64,000 nt of DNA from Methanovulcanius yangii (GCF_018687785.1 NZ_LTBL01000001.1:2037780-2101779), one strand, 5' to 3'; shown: positions 1 through 8,533, counted from the first letter of the stretch. Numbers and translations: made by a program. Notes: generated from the sequence alone by a model not told the origin.

Positions 1-75
1 TCCGGCTTCACCGGACTCCTGGCGATTGCCGGGTTTGCCTGCGCAGTAGGAATTTGCCTCCGGTGCAGGGATTAG
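1..75 (+). CDS. C-terminal end of a surface-type protein (partial)
   Basis: The window opens inside an open frame that ends with TAG at 73-75. The 24 visible residues start with Ser-Gly-Phe, continue as a hydrophobic helix and end in a short basic tail (Arg-Cys-Arg-Asp). This resembles the archaeal PGF-CTERM sorting tail (short GF motif, transmembrane helix, basic end), which anchors S-layer and secreted proteins through archaeosortase. The usual Pro is Ser here, so the assignment is tentative. It could equally be the last helix of a membrane protein. The rest of the gene lies outside the window. Confidence 0.45.
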   Translation, partial: SGFTGLLAIAGFACAVGICLRCRD

Positions 76-306
76 ATCTCCATCTCTCTCATTTTTCTGG
101 CACATTAAACGATAACGAGAATCGGGATTGAAGAGAGTCTCGACGGCCTCTCCGTGGGCTAAATCAACAGAAATATATTAAAAAACAATGATGTATTGGT
201 GTGGCGGCGTGGAAAAAACACGATCGCCCGGTCCCCCCTCGAGGCACTTGGCCGGGAAATCTTATCATTAACCAGGGAAGGTCCCTGGAAAATAAGGAAG
301 GGGGGG

Positions 307-2673
307 TTAAATTCTATCCACGTTTCTCTCGCCCTGGATGATCTTTATCATGTGTGCCGGACTTGATCCTGCCGCCCATCCGTTTCCTGAGAAGTAATAG
401 ATATTGTCGGATATCTCGTTCAGTCCGCCGGCGTCGTCATTGCCGACGATGCAGGAAAAAATTCTCGCATCCTTGGTCTCCTTGAATTCTGTCCATCTGT
501 CCACGAGGGAGCGATCGGTCACACCTCCGAGGCCGTCTGTTATAAAGAGCAGGTCTGCCCCTTCATATTCCGGTTCCGAGAGGGAATCAAGGCCGGTTCT
601 GAGGGCTGTGTTGAAGTCCGTCCCCCCGCGGAATCCCTGCTGAATGAACTGCAGGAACGTGTCTGCCATTTTTCTACGCGAAGTCAGCTCGATCTCGGTA
701 TTGCATCCCGGCCCGGAGAAGAGAATGACCTTCACATCACGGCGGTCCTTGAGCATTCTCTTCGTTATCGCGAGGATGATTGCCTTTGCAAGCGTCTCCG
801 GGGCACCGCTCATCGAGCCGGAGGTATCCACCATCGCAACCACCGGCCCGCGCTTTCGCTTCTTCGGCGTCCCGTCTGCCCAGTGTTTTCCCCGGAGCTG
901 ATAGGACAGGAGCCGCCCCTCGGTGAGATCCGCATAGAATTTCTTTCTTAGTGTCGGGTGGTGGAGTTTTGAGGCCTCCATCGGGAGCATACGCGAAATG
1001 TCATTGGACAGGGTCACCGAATGCATCTCGGTCTTCCCAGAAGGGGAGATGGAGATCTTCCTGAGGCCATATTCGAGTTCGATGCGGCCGAACAACTCGA
1101 CCATTTTTTTCAGGTCATCGTTCTTCTGGACGATCGCCGCATATCTCTCGAGATTGTTGATGTAAGTTGCATGAACGGGCGACATCGAGAGGTCCATTCC
1201 CCTCCCCGGATAGAGTGCGGTCAAAAATTCAATCGTCTCAATGTGGGGTTTGATCGCTGAGATGTCATTTCCAAGAGGTTTTAAGATCTGTTGGGACACC
1301 TGTGCCTTTAAAAACGAAGATTTTGCGGTATTCGAGAGGAACCGGTCGATGTTATCATTGGGTTGGTTCAGCTGTTCAGAATCCTCTTTATTGGATTCCT
1401 GCTCGAGAATATCATCGATTGTCGCGGATAATTCTTCAATCTTCGATGCAGTACTGTCCGCATCATTCTTTGCCCCGTCAGCCGGTTCCGTATGAGATTG
1501 ATCACTTGCCGGCTCTCCCGTCTTTCCCGCTTCGGAGGTACCGTCGGTATCTGGCTGGGCCTGGGATGGTTCACCTTCTCCCTGCCTCGTCCCCCATTGA
1601 GAGCTCTCCTCCGGTGCACTTCCCTGATCATCACCATCCATTTCAGACGGGGTTCCATCATCTTCTCCACCACCTGGCTTCCCTTCTCCCTCCATTTCAG
1701 ACGGGGTTCCATCATCTTCTCCACCGCCTGGCTTCCCTTCTCCCTCCATTTCAGACGGGGTTCCATCATCTTCTCCACCGCCTGGCTTCCCTTCTCCCTC
1801 CATTTCAGTCGGGGTTCCATCATCTTCTCCACCGCCTGGCTTCCCCTCTCCCTCCATTTCAGTCGGGGTTCCATCATCTTCTCCACTGCCTGGCTTCCCT
1901 TCTCCCTCCATTTCAGACGGGGTTTCCTCATCTTCTCCGCCACCTGGCTTCCCTTCTCCCTCTTCATCAGGTTCGTCACCTTGAGTCGCATCCGGTGGGG
2001 TGGCGATTATTTCCTTCAGATTTTGAATTGCTTCGCTCAGATCAGAATTCTGTACGCTTTCCTTAAGATCATCTGGACCACTCCATGTGCTGAGTATCGA
2101 TGAGAGATGGTCAAGATCCGTAGAGAGTTCCGGTGAGTGAAGGTCCCCCAATTCTTTCAACTGCTCGAGAATTTCAGAAAGCTCGGCCAATGCATCGGAG
2201 TTGGTCTGGTTTGGATCTTGAGGTTCAATTTTGTCGGGAAAGTGCCGCCCCCACAGGTCCTGTGAGGATGCAAGCAGGTCCATGAATTCCATGAGGATGC
2301 TGCTCAGGGATTCATCGATATTGTCAGGGAGATTGGAAAAGCGGGACGGCGATGCAGCGAGAAAATCGAATACATTGTTGAGAAACTTCTGTACGATATC
2401 CCCTGCAACTTCCGGTGATTCGAGGGCGATTTCCTTGAGATGTTTCCATTCGTCGGAATGGTGGATGAGGTGGAAGATGGGATAAAAAATTCCGTATTTT
2501 TGGATGAAGAGATTGCGGTCCCGTATTTCGTAGCCGTTGTTGCCGGTGAGGTCGCTGATGAAGATTTCTGCAATCTCTTCCTTGGCTTTTGCAGGGAGAC
2601 TGTTACGCGAATTACGAGTTAGTTCAAGAGCCTTCTCGCTGCAGATATCCTTCACATTTCTATCATACGCCAT
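307..2673 (-). CDS. VWA-domain protein, ViaA-like partner of a MoxR ATPase
   Basis: This 788-residue protein has an alpha-helical N-terminal half, an acidic low-complexity segment at about residues 230-350 made of 18-residue repeats, a second helical region, and a C-terminal von Willebrand A domain from about residue 605. The metal-binding MIDAS motif DTSGSMS lies near residue 615, and a later Thr and Asp complete the site. The layout matches ViaA, the VWA partner of the RavA AAA+ ATPase, and the gene follows a RavA-like gene by 54 bases. ViaA-type proteins are thought to act with the ATPase as a chaperone on metal-containing or respiratory enzymes. The substrate here is unknown. It is larger than E. 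coli ViaA (about 480 residues), mainly because of the repeat insert. Confidence 0.85.
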   Translation of the reverse strand: MAYDRNVKDICSEKALELTRNSRNSLPAKAKEEIAEIFISDLTGNNGYEIRDRNLFIQKYGIFYPIFHLIHHSDEWKHLKEIALESPEVAGDIVQKFLNNVFDFLAASPSRFSNLPDNIDESLSSILMEFMDLLASSQDLWGRHFPDKIEPQDPNQTNSDALAELSEILEQLKELGDLHSPELSTDLDHLSSILSTWSGPDDLKESVQNSDLSEAIQNLKEIIATPPDATQGDEPDEEGEGKPGGGEDEETPSEMEGEGKPGSGEDDGTPTEMEGEGKPGGGEDDGTPTEMEGEGKPGGGEDDGTPSEMEGEGKPGGGEDDGTPSEMEGEGKPGGGEDDGTPSEMDGDDQGSAPEESSQWGTRQGEGEPSQAQPDTDGTSEAGKTGEPASDQSHTEPADGAKNDADSTASKIEELSATIDDILEQESNKEDSEQLNQPNDNIDRFLSNTAKSSFLKAQVSQQILKPLGNDISAIKPHIETIEFLTALYPGRGMDLSMSPVHATYINNLERYAAIVQKNDDLKKMVELFGRIELEYGLRKISISPSGKTEMHSVTLSNDISRMLPMEASKLHHPTLRKKFYADLTEGRLLSYQLRGKHWADGTPKKRKRGPVVAMVDTSGSMSGAPETLAKAIILAITKRMLKDRRDVKVILFSGPGCNTEIELTSRRKMADTFLQFIQQGFRGGTDFNTALRTGLDSLSEPEYEGADLLFITDGLGGVTDRSLVDRWTEFKETKDARIFSCIVGNDDAGGLNEISDNIYYFSGNGWAAGSSPAHMIKIIQGERNVDRI
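1640..1973 (-). repeat. 54-bp tandem repeat inside the VWA gene
   Basis: Six near-identical 54-base units start at 1640, 1694, 1748, 1802, 1856 and 1910, with a degenerate seventh unit up to about 1973. Each encodes 18 residues rich in Glu, Gly, Lys and Pro (core GEGKPGGGEDDGTP). Units differ by single substitutions such as Ser/Thr and Gly/Ser, so copies were probably added recently by slippage or recombination. The period is a multiple of three, so the reading frame is kept. It is probably a flexible acidic linker before the VWA half. Confidence 0.95.
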
Positions 2674-2727
2674 TGTGGATCAACCCATATTCGTATTATG
2701 GTGAAATCATGCAAATGCCGACCGGAA

Positions 2728-4197
2728 TCAATAACCGAACACGTTGTAATTTCTTTGATTCGTACGCTGGTCATCCTCATTTTTTTGTAAATCTTCAATT
2801 TTTTTAATTCTTTCAAGTTTTGAAATTTCTTTATCAAGGTGTTGTATCCGGGACAGCTCCTTCTGATGGTATACGACGACCTCGTCTACATCACGTGAAT
2901 TTGTCCAGATATTTTTTTCCAGGTCCCGTTTGAAGTGGTCAAAATATTTCGTATTGAATTTTTCCAACGCAAGGAATTCAAACCGTAATTTAGCCACTTC
3001 AGCAAGGTAACCAACGAAGCTGTCTTTCATCTCCAGTTTTGAATCAATTCCATATTCTATTCGAAGTGCCTCTATCAGTTCATCAAAGGAATAATATTTA
3101 TTTTGCATGCGGAAGGGACGTCCGTCATTATAGCCATTACCGCCTCTTCTACATACTTCCTTCACTTCCTCGAGAGTCGCTACGGTTGTATTATTCCTCG
3201 CTGAAGAAACATGAGTAACTGGTACAGGAAGGTGTATCTTTTTGTTCGAGTATTTTTTCGGGTCAAGGCCCTTAATTTTCTCTTCGAGATCATCGTAGCT
3301 TTGCCCGCCGGACATCGTCAATTCAATAACGATGCGCCTGATGGCGTTCTTCTGGTCCGGGTGGTCCCACAGCAAATGCTCGAGGAGCAGGAGCATGGAG
3401 CGGTTTACCTTCGTATGCCCCTGCGCCGCTGCCGCCACTTTCAGGACGTGTACAATCTTCTTCCAGCGGCGGTCAGAGATGTAGATCTGCGTCCCGCCGT
3501 CGCCGACCTTTGTCAGCTCTCTGCGTATGGCCATGAGGATGTCCATGGCATCTTCGTAAAATTCGACATCTTTTGCCTGCTCCCTGATGGCACGAATTTC
3601 ATCCACCGAGAGGTTTTTCGGCGGCAAGAAGGTCTCAGGACTTTCAAAGATCAGCTTCCTGAGGTTCTCCTCAAAAGAGATGGGTTTCACCTCATACCGG
3701 AAGAGGAACCGGTCATAGAGCGCCTCGAGATTCTCATCTTCCTCCGGAAGTTCGTTTGATGCGCCGAATATCGACAACAGTGGTGTGGAGACAACATTGG
3801 GTCCATTGTGGAATTTTCGCTCGTTGAGGAGAGTTAACAGGCTGTTGAGGATTGAACTGTTTGCCTTGAAGATCTCATCCAGAAATCCGATGTGGGAGGT
3901 TGGCAGGCACCCGTCAGTCTTTCTTCTGAACTCATCCTCCTCAAGCGCCTTCAGTGAAAGCGGCCCGAATATTTCTTCCGGGGTCGTAAAACGGGTCAAA
4001 AGGTAGTAAAAGAATTCGGCATCATCGATGCTGCTGCATATGTTCTGGGCGAGATAGGTCTTTGCCGTTCCCGGCGGGCCGAGGAAGAGGAGGTTTTCAT
4101 TGGCAAGTATTGCCAGAAATGCACCCTTGATCTCGTCTTCACGCTCAACAAAATGGCCTTGGTACGCTTCGATCAATGTTTCAAGTTTCTGCTTCAT
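2728..4197 (-). CDS. MoxR-family AAA+ ATPase, RavA-like
   Basis: The 489-residue product is an AAA+ ATPase of the MoxR group. Walker A is GPPGTAKT near residue 40. The RavA-typical stretch with TRFTTPEEIFGPLS follows, then Walker B FLDEIF, sensor 1 ASNELPEE, and the arginine-containing ALYDRFLFR segment. The SDRRWKK motif near residue 240 and the leucine-rich helix after it are also RavA-like. The C-terminal 150 residues are helical and rich in charged residues. It lies 17 bases after the NYN gene and before the VWA gene, so the three are probably one transcript. RavA hexamers work with ViaA in bacteria. The archaeal role is inferred from this pairing. Confidence 0.9.
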   Translation of the reverse strand: MKQKLETLIEAYQGHFVEREDEIKGAFLAILANENLLFLGPPGTAKTYLAQNICSSIDDAEFFYYLLTRFTTPEEIFGPLSLKALEEDEFRRKTDGCLPTSHIGFLDEIFKANSSILNSLLTLLNERKFHNGPNVVSTPLLSIFGASNELPEEDENLEALYDRFLFRYEVKPISFEENLRKLIFESPETFLPPKNLSVDEIRAIREQAKDVEFYEDAMDILMAIRRELTKVGDGGTQIYISDRRWKKIVHVLKVAAAAQGHTKVNRSMLLLLEHLLWDHPDQKNAIRRIVIELTMSGGQSYDDLEEKIKGLDPKKYSNKKIHLPVPVTHVSSARNNTTVATLEEVKEVCRRGGNGYNDGRPFRMQNKYYSFDELIEALRIEYGIDSKLEMKDSFVGYLAEVAKLRFEFLALEKFNTKYFDHFKRDLEKNIWTNSRDVDEVVVYHQKELSRIQHLDKEISKLERIKKIEDLQKNEDDQRTNQRNYNVFGY

Positions 4198-4214
4198 TTA
4201 TCCTTTCCTCTGCA

Positions 4215-4991
4215 TTACTTGTTCAACCGCTTATCCCGCACATAAACCACCTTCACCTGGGATGACGGGTTCTCCTTTTCTTCAATGTCGAAGAGCCCGA
4301 TTGCCCGAAATAGCCCGCTCAGTTTCTTGAATCCATAATTTCTCGCATCGAAATCGGGTGAGACATTCTGGATCGTCTGGCCAACATCCGCAAGATTCGC
4401 CCATCCATCCTCACCGGATGAGTCCTCAACGCTGTTGCGGAGGAGGTTTACGAGCTTGGTATCCCCCTTCAGGTCGTTGGCGGATTTCTGGGAGACAGGG
4501 GTCTTGGCTGGTTCATCAACTATCGCCTCTATTTCGGTTCGCAGAATCTCCGTATAGGTGAATTTGTCGCACGCCTCGACAAATGGCTTGGGTGTCTTCT
4601 TCTCGCCAAAGCCATATACTATCTTTCCGGATTCACGCAGGCGGCTGGCAAGCCGGGTGAAGTCGCTGTCGCTCGATACGATGCAGAACCCGTCCAGGTT
4701 CCCGGCATAGAGAAGGTCCATTGCATCGATGATCAAGGCACTGTCGGTTGAATTTTTTTTGGTAGTATAACCAAATTGCTGGATCGGTTGAATCGAATAT
4801 TTCAGAAGGGATTCCTTCCACCCGCTAAGATTTGAAGATGTCCAGTCGCCATAAATTCTCTTCACGGTTGCCGAACCATATTTTGCAATTTCCTGAAGCA
4901 GATTCTCGATTATTGCCGGTTGAGCGTTATCTGCATCAATTAAAACCGCTAAACGTTTTTGTTCAGTTATCGGGCGTGCGATATATTCCAT
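4215..4991 (-). CDS. NYN-domain nuclease-like protein with C-terminal OST-HTH/LOTUS domain
   Basis: The N-terminal 150 residues form a NYN (LabA/DUF88, PIN-like) domain, with acidic residues in LIDADN, in NSTDSALIIDAMDLLY and in SSDSDFTRLA, the pattern expected for metal-dependent RNA cleavage. After a linker the last 75 residues match an OST-HTH/LOTUS RNA-binding domain (DGWANL, DFDARNYGFKKLS). The ATG at 4991 is preferred over a GTG at 5012, because the AT-rich box at 5016-5023 lies about 28 bases upstream, which suggests a leaderless transcript. It is the first gene of the NYN-RavA-ViaA operon. Targets are unknown. Confidence 0.85.
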   Translation of the reverse strand: MEYIARPITEQKRLAVLIDADNAQPAIIENLLQEIAKYGSATVKRIYGDWTSSNLSGWKESLLKYSIQPIQQFGYTTKKNSTDSALIIDAMDLLYAGNLDGFCIVSSDSDFTRLASRLRESGKIVYGFGEKKTPKPFVEACDKFTYTEILRTEIEAIVDEPAKTPVSQKSANDLKGDTKLVNLLRNSVEDSSGEDGWANLADVGQTIQNVSPDFDARNYGFKKLSGLFRAIGLFDIEEKENPSSQVKVVYVRDKRLNK

Positions 4992-5015
4992 ATGGGGTGA
5001 TTGGCGGTACACACG

Positions 5016-5023
5016 ATATATTT
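5016..5023 (-). promoter_or_regulatory. TATA box of the NYN-RavA-ViaA operon
   Basis: The minus-strand octamer AAATATAT lies about 25-28 bases upstream of the ATG at 4991, the normal distance from an archaeal TATA box to the transcription start. This supports a leaderless mRNA. No Shine-Dalgarno sequence is visible before the ATG. Confidence 0.5.
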
Positions 5024-5257
5024 GACGTTGTGAATTGAATTTTGATTATAATGGTAATGTAATTCATATGGCCTTCTCAAACGGAGCTACCGCCTTGAAC
5101 ATCCCATCGTTCTTTCATGGTATACGCACACAAACCTCTCCCTCCTCAACATTTGCCACATCTCCTCCTCCTCCTCCTCAAAACCCCCCATACCTTTATC
5201 CCTCTATAAACCAGTTTCAAACTAATCATTTTTATAGAAATTACGCGGGTGAAAAAC

Positions 5258-5668
5258 ATGGGGTCATTCAAAATAAAGAAGCTTCCTCCGGGGCTCTTCA
5301 GGTGCCAGCTGCAGTTCTCTTGTGACGGCGTTCCTCCCGTCGCCTTCCAGATCAACGATGTCGACCTGCTGAAGATATCGGAGGGAGAGCTCCCGTCGGC
5401 GTTCGTGCGGAGCACCGCCGGGCATATCATCGGTGAGGTGACCGGCAGTCCGGGGGAGGACGCGTTTCTCGTCCGATTCGAGGAGAGTGAGTACCGGATA
5501 CCAAAGGACTCGGTCGCCTCCTATCTCCCGGCGAGCGTCCCCGCCCCGACCCTCGGGATCGTCGAAGAGCGGCCCGGGCCGCGGCGGGAGAAAACGAGAG
5601 TGTTTCCCCGCGGCCGGGAGGATGCGTCAGACGACGACCTGACGTCGCTGCGAAGCGGGATCTTCTGA
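5258..5668 (+). CDS. Hypothetical protein, 136 residues
   Basis: I do not recognise this small soluble protein. The first 90 residues look like a compact beta-rich domain (alternating hydrophobic strands, one Cys pair candidate). The last 45 residues are Pro, Arg and Asp rich and probably disordered. The start is placed at ATG 5258 because TTTTTATA at 5229-5236 lies about 25 bases upstream, consistent with a leaderless transcript. An in-frame GTG at 5249 is the alternative. It stands alone, divergent from the NYN operon. Confidence 0.65.
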   Translation: MGSFKIKKLPPGLFRCQLQFSCDGVPPVAFQINDVDLLKISEGELPSAFVRSTAGHIIGEVTGSPGEDAFLVRFEESEYRIPKDSVASYLPASVPAPTLGIVEERPGPRREKTRVFPRGREDASDDDLTSLRSGIF

Positions 5669-5883
5669 CCCCGGACCAATTTTCGCTCCTCGTCGCTTGT
5701 CCGCACTGCGATGTCCCCTCTCATCCGGCCCGCTGGGCGATGGCAATCCCTCCCTGAATAGATGGCGTCCACCGGTTCTCCCCCCGAATGACATCCCCTA
5801 TTCCTCCCCCCGAATAGATGCGGTATAGCCTCGCTTCGCACCCCCAACCCATTTATACCACATTCGCCAACTCCCCCGATCAC

Positions 5884-6441
5884 ATGACCGACATCACGAT
5901 CAAGGACATCCTCCCCCAGACCGTCCTCGGCCTGCGCCGCCGGGGCCGCTACCAGGAGCTGATCCCGCAGATGATCATGGAGATCTACGTCTACGTGGAG
6001 GCACACGGCATCGAAGGGGCCGGCATGCCGACCTTCCTCTGCCACGAGACCTCGCCCGAGGAGGTGATGCAGGCGATGGAGGCAGGGACCGCCGACGTCG
6101 AGGTCGTCGTCCCGATCGGTGTTCCGGAGCCGGGACCGGCCGCACCTGCATCCGCACCAGTACCAGTACCGGCACCAACACCCGCACCGCCGGCGGGCGT
6201 CCCTGTCTCGACGGAAGGGGGAGAGACGATCGCCTGCTACGAGCTCCCCGGCGGACCGATGGCGACGGCCGTGCACAAGGGGCCGTATGAAACGAGCGAA
6301 TCGACCTACAACGAGCTCTTCGCGTGGATCGAAGCACACGGCAGGATCATCACCGGCCCGATTCGCGAGGTCTACCTCAACGACCCGTCCGAGGTGGGGG
6401 AGGAGGAGATTTTGACGGAGATCTACGTGCCGGTCGGGTAA
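5884..6441 (+). CDS. GyrI-like / AraC effector-binding domain protein
   Basis: The product has about 185 residues. The C-terminal half has the hallmarks of a GyrI-like small-molecule-binding domain: GPMATAVHKGPYE, a conserved acidic helix (YNELFAWIEAHG), and a closing strand with YLNDPSEV and TEIYVPV. The N-terminal part looks like the other half of the same fold, and a Pro-Ala-Val repeat linker at about residues 82-102 separates the two. No DNA-binding domain is present, so this is a stand-alone binding protein, not a transcription factor. The start at 5884 lies about 27 bases after the TATA box TTTATACC (5852-5859) and is probably leaderless. A longer frame from 5818 is not supported by a ribosome-binding site. 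Confidence 0.75.
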   Translation: MTDITIKDILPQTVLGLRRRGRYQELIPQMIMEIYVYVEAHGIEGAGMPTFLCHETSPEEVMQAMEAGTADVEVVVPIGVPEPGPAAPASAPVPVPAPTPAPPAGVPVSTEGGETIACYELPGGPMATAVHKGPYETSESTYNELFAWIEAHGRIITGPIREVYLNDPSEVGEEEILTEIYVPVG

Positions 6442-6577
6442 CACATCTTTTTCCGGAGCCATTGAGCAACATTGTGAGCAGGTATCCCTGGCAACAACCG
6501 GGCATCCATCAGACCGCAGAACGTCAGGAGGAAGGAAAAAGTAAATGTTATAGGCCTCATCCGTGCCGGTGCGGCAG

Positions 6578-6587
6578 ATTTTATATT
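6578..6587 (+). promoter_or_regulatory. TATA box for hicBA
   Basis: ATTTTATATT lies about 40 bases before the hicB start. It would give a transcription start near 6609, a leader of about 15 bases, and the Shine-Dalgarno-like GGGAGA at 6615-6620. Confidence 0.5.
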
Positions 6588-6624
6588 CTATGGTTGAATT
6601 ATTACGTAGGAACCGGGAGAAAAT

Positions 6625-6861
6625 ATGACAAAAATGCGTCTGACCGTTTCAATATGGGAAGAAGACGGGGTATATGTATCCCGCTGTCAGGAACTGGAGG
6701 TAGCCAGTTGTGGCGATTCCCCGCAGGAAGCGCTTGATAATATTCAGGAGGCAATCGAATTATCCCTGGAAAATGCACGCGTTCTGGGTATCATTCAGGA
6801 CCTTGAACCATCCCTGACATCCCGTCATAAATTTACCTCGGTGATCGAGGTCGAGGGATGA
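6625..6861 (+). CDS. hicB: HicB-family antitoxin
   Basis: This 78-residue protein matches the HicB partial RNase H fold: a first strand with LTVSIWEEDGVYVSRC, the turn GDSPQEAL, and the helix DNIQEAIELSLEN. It has no C-terminal DNA-binding domain, so it is the short form of HicB. The stop codon overlaps the start of hicA by four bases (ATGA). The antitoxin-first order is the reverse of the classic hicAB locus but is common for this short family. Its role is to bind and neutralise the HicA toxin. Confidence 0.85.
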   Translation: MTKMRLTVSIWEEDGVYVSRCQELEVASCGDSPQEALDNIQEAIELSLENARVLGIIQDLEPSLTSRHKFTSVIEVEG

Positions 6862-7094
6862 CAAAACTCCCCCTTCTTTCATCGGATGTCATACAACAGA
6901 AACTCATAAAAGCCGGATTTGTAGTTGCACCCCGGCAGGGCAAGGGAAGTCATACGGCGCTCTATAAGGTGGACGATGCCGGTAAGAAACTCCTCGTAAT
7001 TATTCCCAAGCGGGATCCTGTACCCCGGGGAACACTCATCTCAATTCTGAAACAGGCACATCTCACAAAGGAAGAATTTATGGGCCTGAATTAA
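6858..7094 (+). CDS. hicA: HicA-family mRNA interferase toxin
   Basis: The product has 78 residues with a double-stranded-RNA-binding-like fold. The segment IQQKLIKAGF, the GKGSH motif carrying the catalytic histidine, and the strand LVIIPKRDPVPRGTL are all typical of HicA toxins, which cut mRNA in a translation-independent way. It is co-translated with hicB through a four-base overlap. No frameshift or loss of the histidine is seen, so the toxin is probably active. Confidence 0.88.
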   Translation: MTKLPLLSSDVIQQKLIKAGFVVAPRQGKGSHTALYKVDDAGKKLLVIIPKRDPVPRGTLISILKQAHLTKEEFMGLN

Positions 7095-7210
7095 GCGAAA
7101 CTGCTCCGGATCATTGATAGCTCTCATCATTGTTCATCTAAAGAAGGCATGCCGTATTATCGGCATCCGGAAATGCACTTTACTGGCCGGAGCGTCTCTT
7201 GTCGCCTCCT

Positions 7211-7930
7211 CTACACCCGGCTACCGGCAGCCTCGCCGCCAGTAAAGTCCGTCCACCCGCCGTGCTTTCCCACGTGCATCCTCACGTCCACGTAGGTCTT
7301 CAGCCCCAAAAAGAGGACGAGGATGAAGGGCGTTGCATCGAACCCGACGGCCCCGAGGACGAGGGACGCAAACCCGCCGACGATGATCGTGATGTGCATC
7401 GGGATGATCCGTGCGTAGGGGGCAACGAAGATCTCCTTGACGGTGTCTGCCGTGACGGGCACGTTCGGCCGCTGCACCCGGTAATAGAGGAAGGAGTAGA
7501 GGTGGTTTGCGAAGAAGACGCCGCAGGCGAGAAGAACGCCCGGCTGCGTCCACGGGGCCTCTCCGGCGGAGAACGCGAAGATATCGATGAACTCGAGGTA
7601 GCCGAAGTGAAAGAGGCCGTAGTGGAGGGCAAAAAAGCCCGCCAAAGCCCATGTGCCGTACCGGGCAAACCACGCGGGGACGGCGGCCGGGCCGGATGTG
7701 GCGGTCGTGGGCACCGCAACCCCACCGATGTCGAGGGAGAGGATCCGTGCGACCGTAAAGACCCCGATGATCACGCTCTGGGCCCAGTAGATGAAGATGA
7801 CCGTCGCAAGGCTCCAGCCCCCGGCGAGGGCGAGGACGATCGCAACGAGGTTGGCGGCGACAAGGGAGAGGACCGTCGTATCGACCGGGCGCATGCCAGC
7901 CAGGACTGCCGCCCCCTTCCTGCCGTTCAT
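7211..7930 (-). CDS. DUF6498-type integral membrane protein
   Basis: The 239-residue product has about five or six predicted membrane helices. The first two contain the pattern of DUF6498 proteins (ALAGGWSLATVIFIYWAQSVIIG). Later helices carry ALHYGLFHFGYLEF, with His residues inside the membrane region, and FFANHLYSF. The function of the family is unknown. The gene stands alone on the minus strand, and there is no clear Shine-Dalgarno sequence before ATG 7930. Confidence 0.75.
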   Translation of the reverse strand: MNGRKGAAVLAGMRPVDTTVLSLVAANLVAIVLALAGGWSLATVIFIYWAQSVIIGVFTVARILSLDIGGVAVPTTATSGPAAVPAWFARYGTWALAGFFALHYGLFHFGYLEFIDIFAFSAGEAPWTQPGVLLACGVFFANHLYSFLYYRVQRPNVPVTADTVKEIFVAPYARIIPMHITIIVGGFASLVLGAVGFDATPFILVLFLGLKTYVDVRMHVGKHGGWTDFTGGEAAGSRV

Positions 7931-8067
7931 AAAGAGGAGTATCGGTTGGGAGTGATAGAGCAGTCGGTTTTCCCGGGGGTGAATTCTAAAATAAAAATTT
8001 AATTTTTCATATTATTCAATATGAACGTCCACGATTGGATGAGGCGGATTATTTTCAAAAAAAGAAA

Positions 8068-8181
8068 TTATTTTTTTGATTTGGAGTTCGCCTTGTTGCC
8101 GGGCTTTGCCTGTGCGGCATTGCCTGCTTTGGTCGGGGCGGCGGTCGGGGTCTTTACGTCATTTTTCTGGTTCTTTGCCAA
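8068..8181 (-). CDS. 37-residue basic small protein
   Basis: A short minus-strand frame encodes a 37-residue Lys, Ala, Asn and Pro rich peptide that ends in SKSKK and a TAA stop. The proposed start is TTG at 8181, because AAAGGTGA lies five bases upstream, a strong match to the archaeal Shine-Dalgarno sequence. An in-frame GTG that overlaps that site is the alternative. An AT-rich box on the same strand lies near 8248-8260. The peptide has no hydrophobic segment and would be disordered and nucleic-acid-binding in character. The function is unknown. Evidence is ribosome site and composition only. Confidence 0.5.
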   Translation of the reverse strand: MAKNQKNDVKTPTAAPTKAGNAAQAKPGNKANSKSKK

Positions 8182-8533
8182 TATGGTCACCTTTTGATAG
8201 GATCTTGGGAATCTGTGAAAAATTCCAATTCAGTGGATATGCGATGGAATGGATATATATTTATCCCCGGCTGTCAACCATGTTTTGGACTGCTCTCTAC
8301 AATATCTTAGATAAAATACTTTAGTAATAATATTATTAAATATTTTGGCACATTCCCATGGATACTCACCTGGAAATGTAGTGTGCCGGCTCTTGAAGAA
8401 GGGCGGTCTTTTTCGAAAGCCGTACGCCCCGGCCTTCGCCGTGGGCCCGGCCTCACCCGCCCCCCCGCATTGCCACGGTGAAAACCCTTCTTACACTTCA
8501 GCACAAATACCATACCAACTTTCGGTGAACACC
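8182..8533 (+). other. Intergenic region and leader of thiM
   Basis: No gene is seen here. The left part holds the promoter of the small minus-strand gene. An AT-rich stretch at 8328-8345 could serve as the promoter for thiM-thiE. A GC-rich hairpin at 8401-8429 has a UUCG tetraloop closed by CTTT/AAAG and an outer GGGCG/CGCCC stem. I looked for TPP riboswitch core motifs and did not find them. Confidence 0.5.

Noticed and set aside
1640-1973. Repeats at 54-base spacing that could look like a CRISPR array
   Set aside because: Units are contiguous without unique spacers, keep the reading frame and encode an acidic linker.
8345-8533. Possible TPP riboswitch before thiM
   Set aside because: I looked for the CUGAGA and the conserved pyrophosphate-helix elements and did not find them; only a generic hairpin is visible.
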